Shown piece by piece: positions 1 to 6,613 of a stretch of 6,712 bases of DNA (the first letter of the stretch is position 1; each line of letters begins with the position of its first letter). Source of the DNA: an uncultured Bacteroides sp. (GTDB lineage: Bacteria > Bacteroidota > Bacteroidia > Bacteroidales > Bacteroidaceae); NCBI GenBank assembly GCA_900556845.1, contig USQO01000092.1, positions 1 to 6,712 on the forward strand, read 5' to 3'. Made by a program: the position numbers and the translations under genes. Below the pieces are notes generated by a model. The model did not search any database. It worked only from the letters and a program-made list of their open reading frames with translations, and was not told the DNA's origin.

Positions 1-67
1 TTTTGGCGGTAATATGCATTCTTTTAAATATTATGGGGTATTTTTCGGGAAAAAAGAATGAAAGCGG

Positions 68-97
68 TTGGTTTTTCCAAAATAATCATTACTTTTG
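68..97 (+). promoter_or_regulatory. Bacteroides-type promoter for the EEP gene
   Basis: TACTTTTG at 90-97 matches the Bacteroides -7 consensus TAnnTTTG exactly. A weak -33 candidate, TTGG at 68-71 (consensus TTTG), lies 18 bases upstream. Transcription would begin near 102-106, leaving a leader of about 30 bases before the ATG at 133. This supports the shorter start of the gene. It rests on consensus matching only. Confidence 0.5.
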
Positions 98-132
98 AAC
101 ATATATTATTTTTAAACAGAAGTTTTTATACT

Positions 133-1161
133 ATGAAAAGATGGATTTTTTGTCTGCTGGCCTTGCTGCTCCCAGCCATGGGATTTTGTAAAAAGGAAAA
201 AGAAATCACTGTGCTGCAATGGAATATCTGGCAGGAAGGTACCATGATACCGGGGGGCTATGAAGCTATCGTAAATGAAATTGTGCGACTGAAACCTGAT
301 TTTATCACTCTGAGTGAAGTGAGAAACTATAACAATACCCGGTTTTGCGACCGCCTCACACAGTCACTCGCCAAGCATGGGGAAACCTATTATTCTTTTT
401 ACAGCGACGACTCCGGACTGCTGAGCAGATACCCGATTACGGACTCTACCACTATTTTTCCCTTGAAGGACGATCACGGCAGTATTTACCGGCTGGAAAG
501 CAGTATTCACGGACGAAAGGTAGCTGTATACACGGCACATCTGGACTATCTGGACGATGCTTATTATAATGTAAGAGGATATGACGGTTCTACCTGGAAA
601 GCGATTCCCCGTCCCGAATCGGTTGCCGAGGTACTGGTGCGTAACGACCGCTCGCTTCGCGACGACGCCATCCGCAAGTTTATCGAAGCGGCACAAAAGG
701 ACGTGGAAAAAGGGATGCTGGTTTTTCTGGGAGGTGACTTCAACGAACCTTCGCACCTGGACTGGACACGTGAAACCAAAGACTTGTATGACCACAACGG
801 AATGATTATCCCATGGACCGTACCGCTCCTGCTGGATAATGCGGGCTTTGCCGATGCCTACCGGACTATTTATCCGGATGTGCTGAACTATCCGGGATTT
901 ACATTCCCCTCGGACAATGTGGACATGGATGTTAAAAAGCTGACTTGGGCTCCTGATGCTGACGAGCGCGACCGTATCGACTACATATTCTATTATCCTT
1001 ATAAAGAATTACAACCGAAAAAAGCCGCTATTTTCGGTCCGACAAAATCAATTGTAAAAAGTGAACGTGTGGAAGAAACCGGCAAAGACTGTTTCATCAA
1101 ACCGCTGGGGGTATGGCCCACCGACCATAAAGGTTTGCTGGTAACTTTCGAATTGAAATAA
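133..1161 (+). CDS. Exported endonuclease/exonuclease/phosphatase (EEP) family hydrolase
   Basis: A metal-dependent phosphoesterase of the EEP fold (DNase I, exonuclease III, sphingomyelinase and inositol phosphatase superfamily), 342 aa from this start. The family's active-site motifs appear in order: Asn31 in LQWNIW, Glu62 in TLSEVRN, His136 in TAHLDY, Asp202 and Asn204 in GGDFNEPSH, Asp280/Asp283 in DRIDYIF, and Asp331-His332 in PTDHKG, so the enzyme looks intact. Residues 1-17 form a signal peptide (KR, hydrophobic core, likely cleavage after Ala-Met-Gly17), so it acts outside the cytoplasm. Cys19 follows Phe, which does not fit a lipobox. An in-frame ATG at 58 would add 25 residues ahead of the signal peptide and place a promoter-like element inside the gene, so the ATG at 133 is preferred. 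No strong Shine-Dalgarno precedes it. It appears to be monocistronic, ending in a hairpin terminator. The family assignment is firm; the substrate (nucleic acid, phospholipid or sugar phosphate) cannot be read from the sequence. Confidence 0.9.
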   Translation: MKRWIFCLLALLLPAMGFCKKEKEITVLQWNIWQEGTMIPGGYEAIVNEIVRLKPDFITLSEVRNYNNTRFCDRLTQSLAKHGETYYSFYSDDSGLLSRYPITDSTTIFPLKDDHGSIYRLESSIHGRKVAVYTAHLDYLDDAYYNVRGYDGSTWKAIPRPESVAEVLVRNDRSLRDDAIRKFIEAAQKDVEKGMLVFLGGDFNEPSHLDWTRETKDLYDHNGMIIPWTVPLLLDNAGFADAYRTIYPDVLNYPGFTFPSDNVDMDVKKLTWAPDADERDRIDYIFYYPYKELQPKKAAIFGPTKSIVKSERVEETGKDCFIKPLGVWPTDHKGLLVTFELK

Positions 1162-1204
1162 AAAAACGTTCTGATACTGCATGGTGAGTATCAGAACGTT
1201 TTTT
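1161..1204. terminator. Bidirectional intrinsic terminator between convergent genes
   Basis: A perfect 18-bp inverted repeat: 1161-1178 (six A then CGTTCTGATACT) pairs with 1187-1204, around an 8-base loop GCATGGTG. The ends of the stem give a six-T tract after the hairpin on the plus strand and another on the minus strand, so it can stop transcription of the EEP gene and of the oppositely oriented amidase gene. The left arm begins at the last base of the EEP stop codon (TAA, 1159-1161). Confidence 0.92.
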
Positions 1205-1225
1205 ATATGATTCAAGAAACAGCTC

Positions 1226-2035
1226 TTATTTCTTCTTCACCCGCTGATAGTCTTTTACAATACCTTCGGCAATCCATCTGGCCAGTGCCTGACGGTTGGA
1301 AGGAATCACCAGACGTTTCTGGTCTTGCGCATTCTGTATATTGCCCAGCTCCATGAAAACAGCTACAGGAGTGGTATTACGCAAAACAAACAAGTTACGG
1401 GCACTTACCGTACCGTCGAAGCCACGGTTAGGCTGGTGACGGTCGTACTTGGCAGCAAAGGTACGCTGCAGCTGGCGGGCCATGGCCTTACCCTGCGTAC
1501 TGCCTTGCGCATGATAAAAATACACATCAGTCTGATTCCGGCGGGCACGGCTGTCTACATGAATGAATACAGCCCGTTTGTAAATCCCCTTCTCCTTGCG
1601 GTGAAGCTGATTAATCTTATTGCACCGTTGCTGCAGACGTGCAATCTGATTGAGTGGTATGGGATTTCCCATACAGGTCTCACGCTTACTGTTCTTCAGA
1701 ATGGAGGTATTTCGGATTCCATCCTTGGCATCCTGAATAATGAAATGAACTTTGGCACCGCGCATCAGCAGCTCGCGGCCCAGACGTAATATAATGTCGT
1801 AGGCATACTCGTCTTCGTGCAACTCTTTTCCCTGATAGCGTCCGATACATCCGGGGTCGGGACCACCATGTCCGCTCACCAGATAAAATGTAGCTCCTTT
1901 CAGAGAGGAAGAGGTTACTTTATAGGAAGCCTGCGACTTGCCAAAAAGAGGTTCATAGCCCGGACGACTTTTCGACTTCTGCGAAAAAACGGGCCATGCC
2001 AGAGCCCAGCATAAAATAATCAATAATATCCGCAT
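1226..2035 (-). CDS. Exported N-acetylmuramoyl-L-alanine amidase (Amidase_3 family)
   Basis: A 269-aa zinc peptidoglycan hydrolase that would cut the amide bond between N-acetylmuramic acid and the stem peptide. Residues 1-18 are a signal peptide with likely cleavage at VFS18-Gln19. The Amidase_3 domain fills about 47-262: His56 in SGHGGPDPG, Glu74 in LHEDEYAYD and His159 in FIHVDSRA match the zinc ligands, and Glu229 in FMELGNIQN matches the catalytic glutamate. About 20 residues near 104-150 (including Cys121 and Cys138) interrupt the stretch where other members have a TRD...R...AN motif, so this loop is longer than usual. No SPOR, LysM or other wall-binding domain is visible, so targeting must lie in the catalytic domain or in partners. 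It follows the thioredoxin-fold gene by 9 bp with no separate promoter or Shine-Dalgarno, implying co-transcription. It ends at a shared bidirectional terminator. The family is certain; a role in cell separation or wall recycling is inferred. Confidence 0.9.
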   Translation of the reverse strand: MRILLIILCWALAWPVFSQKSKSRPGYEPLFGKSQASYKVTSSSLKGATFYLVSGHGGPDPGCIGRYQGKELHEDEYAYDIILRLGRELLMRGAKVHFIIQDAKDGIRNTSILKNSKRETCMGNPIPLNQIARLQQRCNKINQLHRKEKGIYKRAVFIHVDSRARRNQTDVYFYHAQGSTQGKAMARQLQRTFAAKYDRHQPNRGFDGTVSARNLFVLRNTTPVAVFMELGNIQNAQDQKRLVIPSNRQALARWIAEGIVKDYQRVKKK

Positions 2036-2044
2036 GTGTAGAGA

Positions 2045-2584
2045 TTACTTAAGGAGTTCGTCTATCTTCTTACACAGCGCACTGAACTCTTCTTCGTTAT
2101 ACAGGCGGGTCATCATTACAATCTTACCGGTCTTGTCAATAAGTACGTTACGCGTAATGCCTGCGTTTCGCTCGGCAAATTTGGCGAAAATATCGGCACC
2201 CGGGTCAAGTCCCAACGGATAGGTTACCTTAGTCTGCTTTACAAAGGCTTCTACCTTCGACTTGGGTTCATCACGGTCTATGCCATACAGTGCAAATTTC
2301 TTGTTATTTTTATGCTTCTGCCAGATATCCTTTTCTATAAAAGGCATCTCCTTGCGACATACCCCACACCAGCTTGCCGTAAACTGAAGCATTACCACTT
2401 TTCCGCGAAGAGCAGAAAGTTTCATCTTGGAACCATCAAGCAGGGTCATCTCAAAATCAGGGGCCATCTGCCCTACCTTTACTATATATCCGGCTTCATC
2501 GGCCTGAACCGGCTGCTGGGCAGAAACTGCAGGGACGGTGAAAAGACATCCCAACAGCACTGCAAACATCAATAGTTTCTTCAT
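2045..2584 (-). CDS. Exported TlpA-like thioredoxin-fold protein
   Basis: A 179-aa thiol-disulfide protein of the TlpA/ResA/AhpC-TSA group. Residues 1-22 are a signal peptide (KK, hydrophobic core, VSA22-Gln23 cleavage), placing the domain in the periplasm. An alternative lipoprotein reading at LLGC13 is less likely because the hydrophobic core continues past Cys13. The domain opens with VGQMAPDFEMTLLDGS (37-52, the family start) and KVVMLQFTASWCGVC, giving the redox pair Cys73-Cys76. At the cis-proline loop, where TlpA proteins read GxPTTFLID, this protein reads GITRNVLID: Thr144 replaces the cis-proline that normally packs against the active-site disulfide. Activity may therefore differ from a standard reductase. 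It is the first gene of a pair with the amidase downstream. Likely a periplasmic reductase, with natural partners unknown. Confidence 0.87.
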   Translation of the reverse strand: MKKLLMFAVLLGCLFTVPAVSAQQPVQADEAGYIVKVGQMAPDFEMTLLDGSKMKLSALRGKVVMLQFTASWCGVCRKEMPFIEKDIWQKHKNNKKFALYGIDRDEPKSKVEAFVKQTKVTYPLGLDPGADIFAKFAERNAGITRNVLIDKTGKIVMMTRLYNEEEFSALCKKIDELLK

Positions 2585-2616
2585 ATAGCTCTATTTTAGG
2601 GTTTATATTTCTGCTC

Positions 2617-2650
2617 CAAAAATACAACAATAAACTGAAAAATACTCAAA
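2617..2650 (-). promoter_or_regulatory. Candidate promoter for the thioredoxin-fold/amidase unit
   Basis: Reading the minus strand, TATTTTTG at 2624 to 2617 matches TAnnTTTG exactly, and TTTG at 2650 to 2647 is a -33 candidate. The 22-base spacer is slightly longer than usual. Transcription would start near 2610, about 25 bases before the ATG at 2584. Placement between the upstream terminator and the start codon fits. Confidence 0.5.
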
Positions 2651-2674
2651 AAAACAGTGAAAGATACTGACATG

Positions 2675-2720
2675 AAAAAGCCGGCCTGCAAAATTCCGGT
2701 AAAACTTGCAGGTCGGCTTT
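2675..2720 (-). terminator. Intrinsic terminator of the acyl-CoA carboxylase operon
   Basis: A 15-bp stem, 2677-2691 (AAAGCCGGCCTGCAA) with 2706-2720 (TTGCAGGTCGGCTTT), around a 14-base loop. Read on the minus strand it is followed by five T (complement of 2675-2679). It lies 37 bases past the carboxyltransferase stop. One pair, 2684/2713, is a G-U wobble in plus-strand RNA but an A-C mismatch in the minus-strand transcript; the stem should still form. The plus strand has no proper T tract after it, so it works mainly for the minus-strand operon. Confidence 0.85.
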
Positions 2721-2756
2721 CTGTTATTTAAATTACCTTTTCGGCCTTACGACCAA

Positions 2757-4289
2757 TTACAAAGGCATGTTTCCGTGTTTCTTAGGCGGATTGCTCTGGC
2801 TCTTGTTCTGAGTCATTTCGAGTGCCTGAATCAGTTTGAAACGCGTATCGCGAGGCAGGATAATTTCGTCGATGTATCCCTGCTCTGCAGCACGGTATGG
2901 GTTAGAGAATTTCTCTTTGTATTCCTCGATAGCTTTCGCTTTTTCTTCGGGTGAAGCGTTGCGATAAAGGATGTTCACTGCTCCGTCAGCACCCATTACG
3001 GCGATTTCGGCTGTAGGATATGCAAAGTTTACGTCAGAACCGATAGGTTTACTGTTCATTACGATGTATGCACCACCGTATGCCTTACGGGTAATGACGG
3101 TAATCTTAGGCACAGTAGCTTCAGCATATGCGTACACAATCTTAGCTCCGTGGCGGATGATTCCGTTGTGTTCCTGATCGCAACCCGGCAAGAAGCCCGG
3201 AACGTCTTCGAAGGTTACCAATGGAATATTGAAGCAGTCGCAGAAGCGGATGAAACGTGAAGCCTTGTCGGATGCATCGATGTCGAGTACACCTGCCAAA
3301 TAAGCCGGCTGGTTGGCAACGATACCTACAGAACGGCCACCCAGACGTGCGAAACCTACTACGATGTTCTTCGCAAAATGAGGCATTACCTCGAAGAAAT
3401 AATGGTTGTCGACTACCGGTTCGATGATATTCTTGATATCGTACGGCATGTTCGGATCATCAGGAATAACGCTCATCAAAGATTCTTCTGAACGGCGGAT
3501 ATCGTCTGTACATGGAGTCTGAGGAGCATCTTCCATGTTGTTTGAAGGAAGGAAGCTCAACAGTTCGCGGATGCTCATCAGTGTTTCTTCTTCGGTGTCG
3601 CACAAGAAGTGAGTAACACCGCTCTTGCTGCTGTGTGTATAGGCACCACCCAGTTCTTCCTTGTCTACTTCTTCGTGTGTAACAGCTTTTACTACATCAG
3701 GACCGGTGATGAACATGTGGCTGTTTTCCTTTACCATGAAGATAAAGTCTGTCAATGCCGGCGAGTAGCAGGCACCTCCGGCACAAGGACCCAGAATAGC
3801 AGAAATCTGTGGAATTACACCTGAAGCAATGGTATTCTGGTAGAAGATGGATGCATATCCCGAGATACTGCCCACACCTTCCTGAATACGTGCACCACCC
3901 GAGTCATTCAAAGCAATAACCGGAGCACCGTTCTTCAGTGCCAACTGCTGTACTTTCACAATTTTCTGGGCACCTGTAGCACTCAGTGTACCGCCAAATA
4001 CGGTGAAGTCGTATGCGTATACATATACCAGACGACCGTCAATCTTACCGTAACCACATACGATACCATCGCCAGGAATGTGTTTTTTATCCATTCCAAA
4101 ATCGGTACACTTGTGTGTCACCAACTTATCAATTTCGTTGAATGTTCCTTTATCGAGCAACATATCGATACGTTCGCGGGCAGTCATGTGTCCGTTGGCA
4201 TGCTGTTTCTCGATGCGTTCAATGCCGCCTCCCATAGAAGCCTGCTTGTCAAGCTCCTGAAATTTTTTATATTGTTCTTCTGCTGTCAT
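2757..4289 (-). CDS. pccB: Acyl-CoA carboxylase carboxyltransferase (propionyl-CoA carboxylase beta / MmdA type)
   Basis: A 510-aa cytoplasmic carboxyltransferase, full length for PccB/MmdA/transcarboxylase 12S proteins. It moves CO2 from carboxybiotin to an acyl-CoA, most likely propionyl-CoA to give methylmalonyl-CoA. It has two crotonase-type halves. The N-terminal half carries GGARIQEGV (131-139), LGPCAGGA (166-173) and FITGPDVVK (193-201); the C-terminal half carries DVPGFLPG (362-369), RKAYGGAY (401-408) and PTAEIAVMGADGAVNI (425-440). The end KKHGNMPL resembles the conserved C-terminus of this family. Ile409 occupies the specificity position that is Asp in actinobacterial and human propionyl-CoA carboxylases. 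It is the last gene of the operon: its ATG lies 2 bp after the carrier's stop, so translation is probably coupled. Without an MmdB/OadB membrane subunit in view and with a biotin carboxylase in the operon, a carboxylase is favoured over a sodium-pumping methylmalonyl-CoA decarboxylase. The acyl-CoA substrate is inferred. Confidence 0.93.
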   Translation of the reverse strand: MTAEEQYKKFQELDKQASMGGGIERIEKQHANGHMTARERIDMLLDKGTFNEIDKLVTHKCTDFGMDKKHIPGDGIVCGYGKIDGRLVYVYAYDFTVFGGTLSATGAQKIVKVQQLALKNGAPVIALNDSGGARIQEGVGSISGYASIFYQNTIASGVIPQISAILGPCAGGACYSPALTDFIFMVKENSHMFITGPDVVKAVTHEEVDKEELGGAYTHSSKSGVTHFLCDTEEETLMSIRELLSFLPSNNMEDAPQTPCTDDIRRSEESLMSVIPDDPNMPYDIKNIIEPVVDNHYFFEVMPHFAKNIVVGFARLGGRSVGIVANQPAYLAGVLDIDASDKASRFIRFCDCFNIPLVTFEDVPGFLPGCDQEHNGIIRHGAKIVYAYAEATVPKITVITRKAYGGAYIVMNSKPIGSDVNFAYPTAEIAVMGADGAVNILYRNASPEEKAKAIEEYKEKFSNPYRAAEQGYIDEIILPRDTRFKLIQALEMTQNKSQSNPPKKHGNMPL

Positions 4290-4291
4290 AA

Positions 4292-4807
4292 TTAGTCTTC
4301 GTTTATGATGTCGAGTGTCATGATAACCTGATTGCTGTTTACAGAATCGCCTTCCTTAACCAGAATTTCCTTCACTGTACACTCACTGTTTACTTTATAA
4401 TTGCTCTGCATTTTCATGGCTTCGATTACAACCACGATATCGCCTGCCTGCAGACGGTCACCCACCTGAACCGGTATTTTCACAACCTTACCCGGCATCG
4501 GAGAAACAATCTTATCCTGCTGTTTTTCCTCGGCTCCCTTACGCATGCGGAGGTATTTAGCCTGCGAGTCTACCACATCAATGTTGTATTGCTGGTAGTG
4601 AGCATTCACGGTATATTTCTTACCGCCTTCGTGACGGATAACTTCAGCATTGTACGACTTTCCATCGTGCAGGATAGAGCAACTGCCATTTTCGGCCATA
4701 ACTACATCTACATCGTATGGAACACCGTCGATAGTGAGCTGAACTTTATTTCCTTCTTTGCTAACCAATGTAACATCGGCTACTCTGTTTCCAATATGTA
4801 TTTCCAT
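4292..4807 (-). CDS. Biotin carboxyl carrier protein with N-terminal beta-rich domain
   Basis: A 171-aa carrier subunit. The C-terminal biotinyl domain (about 98-168) contains the biotinylation motif EAMKM with acceptor Lys132, preceded by VSPMPGKVVKIPVQVGDRLQ, the usual start of biotinyl/lipoyl domains. This lysine shuttles the carboxyl group between the biotin carboxylase and the carboxyltransferase encoded on either side. Residues 1-90 are predicted beta-rich with repeated strand-like segments (KVQLTIDGVPYDVDVV, CSILHDGKSYNAEVI, KYTVNAHYQQYNIDVVD) and resemble the strands of the biotin-transfer (BT) domain of PccA rather than the Pro/Ala-rich N-terminus of E. coli AccB. Residues 91-97 (GAEEKQQ) look like a linker. 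Unusually for this organism type, a Shine-Dalgarno-like AGAAGG lies at 4816-4811, three bases before the ATG. It sits 48 bp after the biotin carboxylase gene and 2 bp before the carboxyltransferase gene. Function is firm; the BT assignment is inference. Confidence 0.92.
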   Translation of the reverse strand: MEIHIGNRVADVTLVSKEGNKVQLTIDGVPYDVDVVMAENGSCSILHDGKSYNAEVIRHEGGKKYTVNAHYQQYNIDVVDSQAKYLRMRKGAEEKQQDKIVSPMPGKVVKIPVQVGDRLQAGDIVVVIEAMKMQSNYKVNSECTVKEILVKEGDSVNSNQVIMTLDIINED

Positions 4808-4843
4808 AATCCTTCTATTTTTGCTATTACTATATTTAAACCG

Positions 4844-4857
4844 GATGCAGGAGCATC
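4844..4857 (-). other. Small intercistronic hairpin at the biotin carboxylase stop codon
   Basis: GATGC (4844-4848) and GCATC (4853-4857) form a 5-bp stem around a tetraloop (AGGA on the plus strand, TCCT in the transcript). The stem includes two bases of the TGA stop of the biotin carboxylase gene. With only a short weak T run after it, it is not a terminator. It could affect mRNA processing or relative subunit output, but a stem this short may be chance. Confidence 0.25.
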
Positions 4858-6367
4858 AGATACGGAGTACACCTTTCTGGAGTCCGAACTCACGCCAGCG
4901 GCTGATAAGACGGTTATCCGAAGAGCTGGTCTTGTTTTCTTCCAGGTTCATCAAGTAATCGATATAAGCTGCAATCATGGCAATGTTTTCGGTTTCTTCT
5001 TCTTTCTTGCCGGCCCATTCCTTCAACATATCGGCATGTTTCGGGATAAACAGGGTATTGTAGTGTCCTTCTACGAAATCAGGCACGTGCATGATGTGAC
5101 GCAGGTAGCTGATGTTGTTCTTCAGACCGGTAATCTTATACTCGTACAGCACACGGCGCATACGTTCGATAGCAAACTGACGGGTAGTAGCCCATACAAT
5201 CAACTTACCAATCATCGGGTCGTAGTAAATAGGAATTTCATAACCTTCGTACACATAGCTGTCGATACGTACACCGATACCGGTGGGTTCCATCAGCTGA
5301 CGGATAACACCCGGAGAAGGCATGAAGTTATTGTCGGTATCCTCGGCACAGATACGGCATTCGATGGCATGTCCGCGCTGTTTGAGATCTTCCTGTTTGA
5401 AGTGCAACGGCTCGTTGTTGGCAATACGCAGCTGCTCTTTCACGAGGTCAACACCTACAACCTCTTCGGTGATAGGATGCTCTACCTGCAAACGGGTATT
5501 CATTTCGAGGAAGTAGAAATTACGGTTCTTGTCGACCAGGAATTCAATGGTTCCAGCACCTTTGTAGTTTACAGCTTTTGCAGCTGCTACGGCAGCCTCA
5601 CCCATTTTCTTACGCAGCTCGTCGGTGACAAATGGAGACGGACTTTCCTCTACAACCTTCTGGTTACGGCGCTGAATGGAACATTCACGCTCGAAGAGGT
5701 GTACCACATTTCCATGGTTGTCACCCAAAATCTGGAACTCGATGTGATGCGGTTCTTCAACAAACTTTTCAAGGTAAACAGTATCATCGCCAAATGATGA
5801 CATAGATTCTGAACGGGCTGTATTGTATGCTTCTTCTACTTCATCCTCCGAATGAATAAGACGCATACCCTTACCACCACCACCCATAGATGCTTTCAGC
5901 ATTACAGGATAACCGATTTCATTACAGATACGTTTGGCTTCTTCGGCGTCTTTCAAAGGTTGCTCTGTACCTGGAACAACAGGAACACCGGCTGCAATCA
6001 TCTGCTTGCGGGCAGAAATCTTATCACCCATTGCATCCATTGTTTCCGGATCCGGACCAATAAATACGATACCTTCTTCCCGGCAACGACGGGCAAATTC
6101 TGAGTTTTCTGACAAGAAGCCATATCCCGGGTGGATAGCATCCGCTCCGTGAGCTTTTGCTGCTGCAATAATCTTATCGATATTCAAATAACTTTCACGA
6201 GATGCTGCAGGTCCGATAAAACAAGCCTCATCAGCGTAAAGCACGTGGCGGGCTGTTCTATCAGCCTCAGAGAACACAGCTACGGAAGGAATGCCCATTT
6301 CACGACATGAACGCATTACACGTACTGCTATTTCACCACGATTAGCGATTAATACTTTGTGTATCAT
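4856..6367 (-). CDS. accC: Biotin carboxylase subunit of acyl-CoA carboxylase
   Basis: A 503-aa cytoplasmic ATP-grasp enzyme that uses ATP and bicarbonate to carboxylate biotin on the carrier protein. The N-terminal preATP-grasp domain starts MIHKVLIANRGEIAVRV (1-17). The glycine-rich ATP loop is KASMGGGGKGM (158-168). Residues matching E. coli AccC's catalytic set are present: Lys116, Lys158, His208, Glu275, Glu288, Asn290, Arg292, Gln294, Glu296 and Arg338 (in FLEMNTRLQVEHP and ECRI). E. coli AccC is 449 aa; the extra ~55 residues (about 449-503) include a helix-like NIAMIAAYIDYLMN (461-474) and ISRWREFGLQ (488-497), which resemble the start of the biotin-transfer domain that follows BC in single-chain PccA. 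It is the first gene of the operon, with its start supported by alignment to family N-termini. Such genes are often auto-annotated as pyruvate carboxylase subunit A; the adjacent acyl-CoA carboxyltransferase argues against that. Confidence 0.94.
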   Translation of the reverse strand: MIHKVLIANRGEIAVRVMRSCREMGIPSVAVFSEADRTARHVLYADEACFIGPAASRESYLNIDKIIAAAKAHGADAIHPGYGFLSENSEFARRCREEGIVFIGPDPETMDAMGDKISARKQMIAAGVPVVPGTEQPLKDAEEAKRICNEIGYPVMLKASMGGGGKGMRLIHSEDEVEEAYNTARSESMSSFGDDTVYLEKFVEEPHHIEFQILGDNHGNVVHLFERECSIQRRNQKVVEESPSPFVTDELRKKMGEAAVAAAKAVNYKGAGTIEFLVDKNRNFYFLEMNTRLQVEHPITEEVVGVDLVKEQLRIANNEPLHFKQEDLKQRGHAIECRICAEDTDNNFMPSPGVIRQLMEPTGIGVRIDSYVYEGYEIPIYYDPMIGKLIVWATTRQFAIERMRRVLYEYKITGLKNNISYLRHIMHVPDFVEGHYNTLFIPKHADMLKEWAGKKEEETENIAMIAAYIDYLMNLEENKTSSSDNRLISRWREFGLQKGVLRI

Positions 6368-6410
6368 CTTATCTAGAGTTTATTTAGTTAGATTCCAAAA
6401 TATGAAAATA

Positions 6411-6427
6411 CCTCCCCTCTCAGGAGG
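6411..6427 (-). other. Possible hairpin in the leader of the carboxylase operon
   Basis: CCTCC (6411-6415) pairs with GGAGG (6423-6427) across a 7-base loop; an alternative CCTC/GAGG pairing (6416-6419 with 6424-6427) has a 4-base loop. If transcription starts near 6468, it lies mid-leader, about 45 bases before the ATG. The transcript strand carries GGGGAGG here, a purine stretch too far from the start codon to serve as its ribosome site. No T tract follows, so it is not an attenuator of standard form. Confidence 0.25.
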
Positions 6428-6473
6428 CCAGATTCAAGATGCCAAGTTTCAGCACATGAAACCAATTTGTGTG

Positions 6474-6481
6474 CAAAAGTA
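6474..6481 (-). promoter_or_regulatory. Candidate -7 element of the carboxylase operon promoter
   Basis: On the minus strand, TACTTTTG at 6481 to 6474 matches TAnnTTTG exactly. The -33 side is poor: the nearest TTTG (6513 to 6510) is 28 bases upstream, and TTTC (6508 to 6505) is 23 bases upstream. A start near 6468 would give a leader of about 100 bases. T/A tracts beyond 6516 could act as an upstream activating element; this is inferred. Confidence 0.4.
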
Positions 6482-6613
6482 GCAAAAAATGAGATACGGC
6501 AGGGGAAACCAAACACTTTTTTTACATTTAAGGCACATTTTCCCTCAAAAAAAAGAGAAGTAGTAATTGCATGAAAGCTAAAATCATGAAAAAGCAAAGC
6601 CGAGATTGCAAAA

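Noticed and set aside
58..132. Earlier in-frame ATG extending the EEP protein by 25 residues
   Set aside because: It would bury the signal peptide behind a mixed polar/hydrophobic stretch and place a consensus -7 element inside the gene.
187..189. Lipoprotein attachment at Cys19 of the EEP protein
   Set aside because: The preceding residues Met-Gly-Phe do not fit the lipobox, which needs a small residue just before the cysteine.
4589..5797. A 402-codon open frame on the plus strand
   Set aside because: It lies wholly antisense to the biotin carboxylase and carrier genes, whose motifs are unambiguous; its translation shows no family motif and no start signals. Codon bias of the real genes explains it.
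6516..6555. T-tract/A-tract pair as a terminator hairpin
   Set aside because: The only stem would be almost entirely A-T pairs across a loop of over 20 bases, with no GC core.
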